A stretch of 64,000 nt of DNA from Massospora cicadina (taxonomy: Eukaryota > Entomophthoromycota > Entomophthoromycetes > Entomophthorales > Entomophthoraceae), in NCBI GenBank assembly GCA_022478985.1, contig JAKSZP010018544.1, positions 1-64,000 on the forward strand. Direction: 5' to 3'. The notes beneath the pieces are model-generated. The model ran no database searches and was not told where the DNA came from. It was given only the letters and a program-made list of their open reading frames with translations. The position numbers were made by a program, and so were the translations under genes. This document shows, piece by piece, positions 57,650 to 64,000 of the stretch. Position 1 is the stretch's first letter. Each line of letters starts with the position of its first letter.

Positions 57650-58860
57650 ACTTTGGATGAGTTGGAGACTGTGAATATGAATCTGTTAAGCTTGGTGGCA
57701 CAAGCCAATATTGTTGTCTTAAAGGAACGAATGATCAAAGCAAAGGAAGAGGTTAAGCAAGTTGGAATAGTCAATAATGAACTCTGCAGGAGCGTTGCCT
57801 CTTTGAAGCAAAAGAAGGGAGAATTAATGAAGAAAACCTTAGTTCTAAAGACTAAACGTGAAGCAGACAGTGAATGTTTATAAAGGGTTCAAGAGGACAT
57901 GAGTGCACATATGGGAGTGTATTGAGTCTCAGAGAATCACAAGTGTAAATTTAATTATCAAAAAGTTTAATGAAGCCGACGATATTAAGCCTGAAATACA
58001 GTCACAAAGGTACCCATATCTTGAAATATGCCTGAAGCATTTGCTATTATGTTGAAAATCACTCCTGAAGATACACCAACTGTTAGTCAGGTTGGCAGAC
58101 AGGGATCCCCTGCCAGGGGAGCAACTGAAGAATTAGGGAAACTTCAATATTTCCCACATTTCACTGGGACAACACATCAACAGTTTGCCTCTTTTCTAAA
58201 TGAATATGGTCAGATATGCAGGTTGTCAAAATGTGATAACTGTTATATACTACGTTGACATCAACTTCCAGAGCCTGGTGTTGCTCTACCTTAATAGGGA
58301 CATTTGGTCATATGCTAAAGAAAAGGAAGTGATTATGACCAAGTTTGAAAACCCTACTAAAATGCAACTGTAAATGAGAGTTTATGGCATACAATTCAGA
58401 AAGGATGAAACCATGGCTGCTTTCACCAATCACTTTTACCAGAAGTCAAAGATCCTAGCTGAGGTGAAAATGCTTCCAGATTTTTGGTATATGTATCGCA
58501 ATGCAAGTGTCGCTTCAGCCCTAACATAACTTGAATCACACTATGGCATTGATTCTGGTACAACAAACCTACACATTGCAGATTATAGATCATCTCAAGA
58601 TGTTGGAAGCAACTTTTTGATACGCCTAATCAATTTTATGAAAAAATTCCAGCAAAGAATGGTTAAAGTATGGTGGAATTAGAAGACAACATTCCATAGA
58701 GTATTGAAAAAGTCACTAATCAGTAGAATATATTCTTAATTGGAAAAAACCAATGGATTAAAGAGGAAGGATGAATCAACTAACCACTATTGGAAAAGTG
58801 GAGTGACGGGACATATTGCCACTAGAAATTGAGAGAAGAATAAAAAAATGTGAATATTGT
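57650..58860 (+). pseudogene. gag-like gene of element F (decayed)
   Basis: The first frame (57653-57883) is a Lys/Glu-rich, leucine-spaced segment (ERMIKAKEEVKQVGIVNNEL) likely to form a coiled coil. A second frame (58028-58258) contains LGKLQYFPHFTGTTHQQFAS then FLNEYGQIC, a capsid-like start. Near 58780-58830 HYWKSGVTGHIATRN resembles a CCHC knuckle with Cys residues lost. Stops and shifts separate these. The same order of parts is found in element E. Confidence 0.6.
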
Positions 58861-58989
58861 ACTGCCTCTGAAGGAGGAATAAAGAGCTCATTATTTAGCC
58901 AAACACCTTACAGTCTAGATGTGGAATAATATAGCACTGCAAGGTAACCGTTCAACAGACATATGCTTGGAATAAATTTTATTGGCAAA

Positions 58990-59660
58990 ATCGACTCAGG
59001 TTGTAACTGGGTCAATCATGAGTAGTCCCAAGGCGCTTAATGAGATTGAAATGAAAGTGATCAATCCAGAGATATTAAATGAATTCAATAAAATCAATAT
59101 AAGCCAAGTAACGAAAATAAGAAAGAAATGGCGAGAGATATGATCTAATACAAACGAAAAAGGATGGTTCACATAACAAATTTAGTCCTTGTGAGAGGGG
59201 ATCATTTACAAATCTATTAGCGGAATATATATGGATGTTAGGGTTGGAAAATAATAATAATGACAAATTATAAAAGATATAAAAAATATACAAGAAAAAG
59301 AAACAAATGATGATAAAAAGATAAAAACATGATTAAAGATTAAAAGAGACAAAAAAATTTAATATTGTTTTTAATTCACCACAGAAAAAGCATCTGCTAG
59401 TGCTCCCACCTACCAAATGAGGAGGAGGGGGAGGAAATATGACTGGAGAGTCCCAATATTTGGCAGGGACAGCTTGGGTTGCAACTGAGTCCACCAGGAA
59501 AAAGTCCCAAGGCTCTTATATTAAAAAATATCAACAGGATCAGGACAGGCTGAAACTAGATCTGATGGAAGAGTCCCTATGAATAAGTTGTTGAGAGAAC
59601 CAGCTCTGTTGAAACTAGGCACACCATGAGTAGTTCTAGGGCGCTTAAATGATGAAAAAT
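58990..59660 (+). repeat. repeated motif in element F 3' region, with A/G-rich tract
   Basis: Three copies of a block of about 50 bp (near 58998, 59472 and 59607) share G.TGNAACT.GG/AG, then CA(CC)ATGAGTAGT or a variant, then CCCAAGGCGCTTA. An A/G-rich tract (59270-59350) and GGAGGAGGGGGAGGA (59420-59434) lie between. The G-rich block is shared with element E (GGAGGGGGAGGAGAG, 9870-9884). Confidence 0.5.
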
Positions 59661-60000
59661 CATTTAGAACCTGTCTTGAGGTTTGTAGAGTTTGAATGGC
59701 TAGGAGCCATTGTGAACCCTCCCTGAGGGTTTGTACAGGTTACCAGTTTGTTTTTAGCAAGGATGGCCAACATAGTCTGGCGTGGCATGATGCTGCATGA
59801 ACTGCACTCAAGTGAGGCAGAATTTGTTTAAAAAACAAGGAAGATTGGCCACGTTGTCAAAGGTTGGCAAGAGCAGCATTGAGTGTGGATATAGACAAGC
59901 TCTACTGAAGTTACTTTGAAGTATGAAGATCATGGCCTGAGGTATCATCTTTCCCTCAAGTTCTTACTTTTACTAGGTAATCTAAGCAAGCGGAAGGATA

Positions 60001-61006
60001 TGTTGGTATTTTGGTATGCCCATATTACTTAGCTGCTTAGATTATGATATGTACTTATTACTAGGGGATTAATCCCACTAATGGATATAGGAGTTATCAT
60101 TTTCATATGATAACTATTGTTTGGCGGAATCATCCAAACAATATTAGGAGATTTCACCAGGGTGATTCATCATATAAATATGTCGGATTGCTTAGTTTTT
60201 ATCATAGATGATCCCTAATGATAAGTGAGTGATCAGGGTAACAATTCTATGTTGATAAATTAATTTAATCTAATGTGAGTCAAATGGGTTTGTCACCAAT
60301 TGATGAGTGGAGTTTATGAAGTTGTTGAAGATCTGACAAAGCTACTAAAACAACTTCTTAGTTAATTACGAGATGTGGGGAAGCATTTATTGATAACCTG
60401 GAGAAGGTTAAAGGGCTAGAAGGCGGTGAACCTAACTTGCATCTTGAATGAGATCCTTGAGTGGGCGACCTATTGAAGGCTAATCAAATGGCAACGGCCA
60501 CTGTCTCCTCAAGTGGAGAGTCAACTGGGATCAGTGATGATTTTCTTAAGATACCCTCGTTTCCCCTCAAATAAAGAAGATAGATTTATCAAAAACTATT
60601 TTAGTTTAGACTATAATACTGTTTGTATAGTTGGCTCTTAGGTTAATAGTATAAGGATATGATATCTTTGTCTAGAGTATTTGACTATCAGGACCTCTGC
60701 AAACTCTGTGAGAGGAGAAGGGATGAGGGAAGAGCTCCCTTCCATTTCAGAAATACCTTCAAAATAGGAAGGGAGTGCACCAATTTAGCGCTGGATTTTA
60801 AGAAACGTTGATTCAAGAAAATAACTTAAGAATAAGCCTTCATAATTTTACTTAGCATTAATCAAATAATAGTATAAATAATTAATTAACGCAACTATCA
60901 AGAACTTGCGCAGTAGAATTGGGAGCCAAGGCGAGCATCTCAGTTGGAAGATACAGTTAGTGTTAATTATTAAGGGTGAATGATCACATAGCTCCCAATT
61001 TATACA
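60001..61006 (+). repeat. 3' LTR of element F
   Basis: Preceded by the purine-rich GCAAGCGGAAGGATA and followed by the ATATA target copy. Ends TTTATACA. Confidence 0.9.
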
Positions 61007-61011
61007 ATATA

Positions 61012-61111
61012 TGATCACACAGCTTAATTTGAGAGCTTTAATGATGTGATCCTTTGCTCGTTGAAATAAGGTGGGAGCGTTGTATATCCAAAAGGGAGCC
61101 AGGGTAGTATT
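61012..61111 (-). pseudogene. RT fragment of element I between F and LINE D
   Basis: The minus strand reads PFWIYNAPTLFQRAKDHIIK, then ALKLSCVIIYLDNI entering the F target site. This is RT motif 4 (NAP-FQ) followed by the metal-binding YLDD motif as YLDN. The left copy of LINE D's TSD (61096-61111) lies in this coding stretch. Confidence 0.85.
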
Positions 61112-63887
61112 TTTTTAGTACTAGATGGTCCCAACCTGAGGGGGGATTCATCAATGTTTATTGAATTACGCCTGGGCTCCTAAGAGCATGAGGCGAGGGA
61201 AGGGGAGGGAGGAGGCATCAAGAAAGGGAGGGGGGTTTGCGCGCCAGAGCCGTGCTGCAGTGACAACTGAGCGGGGGAGGCTGGCGACATAGTGTAGACC
61301 TTCAGGGCCATCTCAAAGTGTACTTGAAAGTGGGTGATCATGTGTGGAAGGGTCCACACCTGCTGGTCAAAGGCAGCACGAAGAAAGGAGTTATGGATGG
61401 TCCAGATGGCTGTGGCATAGGCGAGGACACGGAGGGGTCGGTGGCAACCAGGCAATGTCTGCTCAAACATGAGGTCTTGCACAGGGTATCCAGACCAGGG
61501 CTGAGCATGGAGGAGCGCGCGGGCCTTTGGCCAAAATGCGGCGACACCTGGACAGCTGAAAAAACGATGGAGGTGGGAGTCAATAGGCTCCACACAGCGG
61601 GGGCAGCTTCAGTGCTGGAAGATAGGGCCAGTCCAGTACACCTGTCCTGTATGAACAGTGGAGCACCCTCCATAAGGTTTTGGACACCTTTGCTGACAGG
61701 ATAAGGCGATAGACGTCCTTCCACAATTCCTTAAGGTCAAATCTCATGGAGGGAGGGAGGAGCTCAAGGAGTCTTGGGCGGATGGGAGGACGATCTTGGG
61801 GGTTGAGGCGAGTTGTAACAACTTGTCCATTGTGCACAATTGCATGGCGACAGGGGCTGAGGCCAGGGCCTTCCCTTCTGTATGGGAAGGCATGGTGGAT
61901 CCGCGCGCCTACTCGTTTCAGGGCAATGAGAGCCTGGTTCCAGTAGGGGGATGAGGATGGTTTTAGGCGATGGCCTGGGATCGCGTATCCAGAAGCCCTA
62001 GGCCCCCTTCATTGCAGGGTCGGGCAATGGTTGAGAGGGCCATTGGTGGATGGTTTGAGCCCCAGATCCAACAGCGGAGGAGTACATTGAGCCGCGTATA
62101 AAAGGCATCTGTGAATGGGCAGACGTGCGCTAGGAACCAGACTTTGGAGAGGAGGAACACTTTGGCCATCAGAGCTCAACCCTGGGGGTGATGTGCCGCC
62201 GGTTCCAGCTGGCAATCCTGGAGTTAACTGCTGCGAGGAGCAAGTCCTCATTGTCTTTTAGCGCAACTCCTTGTTGGTTGGTGAGAACGCCCAGGTGACG
62301 GAAGGTACCGCGCTCAGGTTCAATACCAAATGGTGGGGGAAGGTGGGGGAGAGCCGACCTGTACAACTGTTGTCTTGGAGGTGTTGACCATGGCGTTGGA
62401 CGCCTTGGTGTACCTCTCAATGGTCACAGCAGCGAGGGCAACATCCCCAGGGCAGCCAAATGCAATAGCAGTGTCATCTGCAAATGCCATGGTGCGTGTG
62501 GGGGCTTTACCTGGGACCAGAATCCCTGTTAGCTTGTCCCATAAGGAGACCAAGAGGGGGTTAAGGGTGATGTTTAAAAGGATAGGGCTCAGGGTTCCCC
62601 TTGCCGGAGACCTTGTCCAACTGGTACTGCCACTGTAAAACCCATTGGCGCCAGGACTCTGGTGTGGAGCTGGTCATAGAGCGCTGATATCCAGCGCCTA
62701 GCTGCGGGTGGGAGATGGAAGCGGGCCAGGGAAGCATCAATATACTTCCAGGCTACCCGATCATATGCTTTCTCCATATCCAGGAGAGCCACGAAGCCAT
62801 TCACCTTACGAGAGTTAGCAGTCAAAGTCACGTGAAGGTCATTATAGTTGTCCCACAACGACCTCCCCGGAATAAAACCGTGCTGGGATGGGGAGAGGCG
62901 AGGTGACACCCATTTGGTGATGCGGTTGGCCAGAAGCTTCGTGAAGAGCTTGTAATCTGTGTTGATCAACGCTATGGGGCGCCAGTTCGCCAGGTTCTCA
63001 CGGTCTGACTTCTTGTGAATGATGGTTGTGATTGAGCCTCTGGAGTCGGGGAGGACCTCGCCATTCACCAAGAGTGCAGCGAAGAGGTCGCGGAGGGTTC
63101 TGGCTATCACTGCAGGTTCCAGAAGGTACACCTCAAAGGGTATTCCATCTGGGCCTGAGGCTTTAAGCCGTGGGGATTTTAGAAGGGTTTCCATCACCTC
63201 CTGGATGGAAATAGGCGCCAGTAGAGCCTCATCAGCCCGTGGGTCAATGGGCGGCTCTGGAGCCCACTACAGGAAGTCTTGGATGTCCGATGGGTCCACC
63301 TGGGTGGCATGGAAGAGGCTGGAGTAGAAGCGGTGTAGTTCCTGCGTGATTTCCTCCTTATCTGAAGTGGTTGTAGTGCCAATCTTCAGTGCAGTAATAT
63401 CCTGCGCTGTTGACCGGGTTTTCTGTTTCTGAAAGAAGAAGCGGGTGAGGCGTTCCCATTGAGCATAGTAACAAGATGTTGTAAAGTTTGCTGCCCGTTC
63501 TTCCTGCAGTGTGAGCTCCAAGCGGAGTGCTTCCTACGCCGCTTCTCAGTCTTCCAACCATCTGGGAGAGGGCGAAGGCTGGCAGTTTCGCTCTAGATGT
63601 CTGATTCTGGCTTCCTCCCTTTTGACTCTGGCGGAGATGCAGTCATCTGGGCTTTGGCACAGTTGTAAGCAACGCGGGTGATGCCCTCCTTGGTCACCGC
63701 CCATCTAGCCTTGTGGTCAAGCAAGTGGGGGGGGGGAGGTGAGAGTCTCCCGGATGGTCATAGACAGCTTCTCCTTAGTGAAGGGGTTGTTGAGAAGAGC
63801 TGGGGCAACCCTAGGCCAGAACCTACGCGACGGTCTAAGTGTGGTGGTGAGGACAACGGTGAGTGACCCGTGATCACTCAGATGGTT
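61112..63887 (-). mobile_element. LINE D, 5'-truncated non-LTR retrotransposon with TSD
   Basis: GAGCCAGGGTAGTATT is repeated exactly at 61096-61111 and 63888-63903. The 3' end (minus strand) is GGGACCATCTAGTACTAAAAA. The 2776-bp element begins between the endonuclease and RT domains, so the endonuclease and ORF1 are missing. Its GC content is much higher than that of the surroundings, and its RT core is open over 202 codons, so it is a fairly recent insertion. Confidence 0.92.
61180..63866 (-). pseudogene. LINE D ORF2: reverse transcriptase and C-terminal zinc region
   Basis: The RT block at 63197-62589 contains LKASGPDGIPFEVYLLEP, SITTIIHKKSDRENLANWRP, HGFIPGRSLWDNYNDLHVTL, FVALLDMEKAYDRVAW (catalytic Asp) and VAVPVGQGLRQGEP. 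After a frameshift, TMAFADDTAIAFG (about 62500-62462) supplies the FADD active site. Then IASWNRRHITPRVEL (62212-62169) and GGLGLLDTRSQAIA mark the thumb and following region. Near 61605-61550 CPRCVEPIDS, then HLHRFFSC, fits a C-X2-C-X8-H-X4-C zinc motif, followed by a tail ending at 61180. At least two frameshifts and the 5' truncation make it non-functional. Confidence 0.9.
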
Positions 63888-63903
63888 GAGCCAGGGTAGT
63901 ATT

Positions 63904-64000
63904 AATTATTCCTTCCATGAATATCAAAGCGAATTTTTTGGTCCTCTGTTGGTAGATCCATCTACCATTAAATAATGGTGAGGTCCATCATGGAGAATTA
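63904..64000 (-). pseudogene. RT fragment of element I at the window edge
   Basis: The minus strand reads FSMMDLT, then MDLPTEDQKIRFDIHGRNN, which is RT motif 3 (the catalytic MDL). It continues, across LINE D, into the NAP box at 61012-61111. The element runs off the right edge of the window. Confidence 0.8.

Larger units (their letters stand above)
56526..61006 (+). mobile_element. LTR retrotransposon F (gag only), complete with TSD
   Basis: LTRs 56526-57539 (1014 bp) and 60001-61006 (1006 bp) start TGTTGG and end TACA. ATATA is duplicated outside (56521-56525 and 61007-61011). The internal 2.46 kb has a PBS, a gag-like gene, an A/G-rich tract and a G-rich block, but no protease, RT or integrase. 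It is therefore non-autonomous in its present form. It sits inside the RT active-site codons of element I. Confidence 0.9.
53252..64000 (-). mobile_element. Ty3/gypsy retrotransposon I, broken by X, F and LINE D
   Basis: Minus-strand pol in Ty3 order runs from the window edge leftwards: RT (64000-63904, 61111-61012, 56525-56217), RNase H start (56130-56030), integrase (54415-53400). Three insertions interrupt it: LINE D at 61112-63887, element F at 56526-61006 and repeat X copy 2 at about 54418-55400. Reading frames on the two sides of the D and F insertions continue each other exactly when the insertion and one TSD copy are skipped. The 5' half lies outside the window. Confidence 0.85.

Noticed and set aside
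61318..61724. 128-codon frames on both strands in LINE D
   Set aside because: They are shadows of the C-terminal zinc region of ORF2 (frame at 61593-61180) in GC-rich sequence.

Overview
The window is eukaryotic, AT-rich, and built almost entirely from decayed, nested retroelements. I see no convincing host protein-coding gene, rRNA, functional tRNA, CRISPR array or prokaryotic operon. Ty3/gypsy LTR elements, non-LTR LINEs with an APE-type endonuclease, and tRNA-derived SINEs in intronless compact sequence would fit a large, repeat-rich genome, possibly a fungus. The LINE reverse transcriptases look closest to those I associate with early-diverging fungi. That taxonomic guess is weak and rests on family memory, not on a search.

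Layout. 1-6.8 kb: degenerate A/C-rich repeats, a SINE with target-site duplications (TSDs), and repeat X copy 1 (about 3.5-5.2 kb). 6.8-18.8 kb: LTR element E (5-bp TSD CTTAT), which carries only gag-like sequence. Its 3' LTR is split by a full Ty3 element, A (minus strand); two SINEs sit in E. 18.8-22.8 kb: unassigned AT-rich DNA. 22.8-24.7 kb: retroposon Y with a 16-bp TSD. 26.6-47.0 kb: Ty3 element B (minus), split in its integrase by a nearly full-length LINE A (minus, 28.4-40.2 kb), itself split in ORF1 by Ty3 element C (plus, 32.9-39.5 kb, TSD GGGGG). This is three-level nesting. 47-53 kb: a SINE with a perfect 15-bp TSD, rearranged Ty3 element H, and a four-unit tandem array with TATA-like cores. 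53-64 kb: Ty3 element I (minus), broken by repeat X copy 2, by gag-only LTR element F (TSD ATATA) and by 5'-truncated LINE D (16-bp TSD).

How parts relate. The SINEs, retroposon Y and LINE A share a 3' tail with a small AGGT-N6-ACCT hairpin. This is the arrangement expected if LINE A-type machinery mobilises the others in trans. LINE D has a different 3' end, and a 22-bp insertion at 26.06 kb is a TSD-flanked copy of only that end. Elements C, A and F share a primer-binding site beginning TGGTG; E carries a divergent version. E and F share a layout without pol and so probably depended on autonomous Ty3 relatives. Most coding regions have frameshifts and stops; the least decayed are the reverse transcriptase of LINE D and the gag zinc knuckle, protease and RT motifs of element C.
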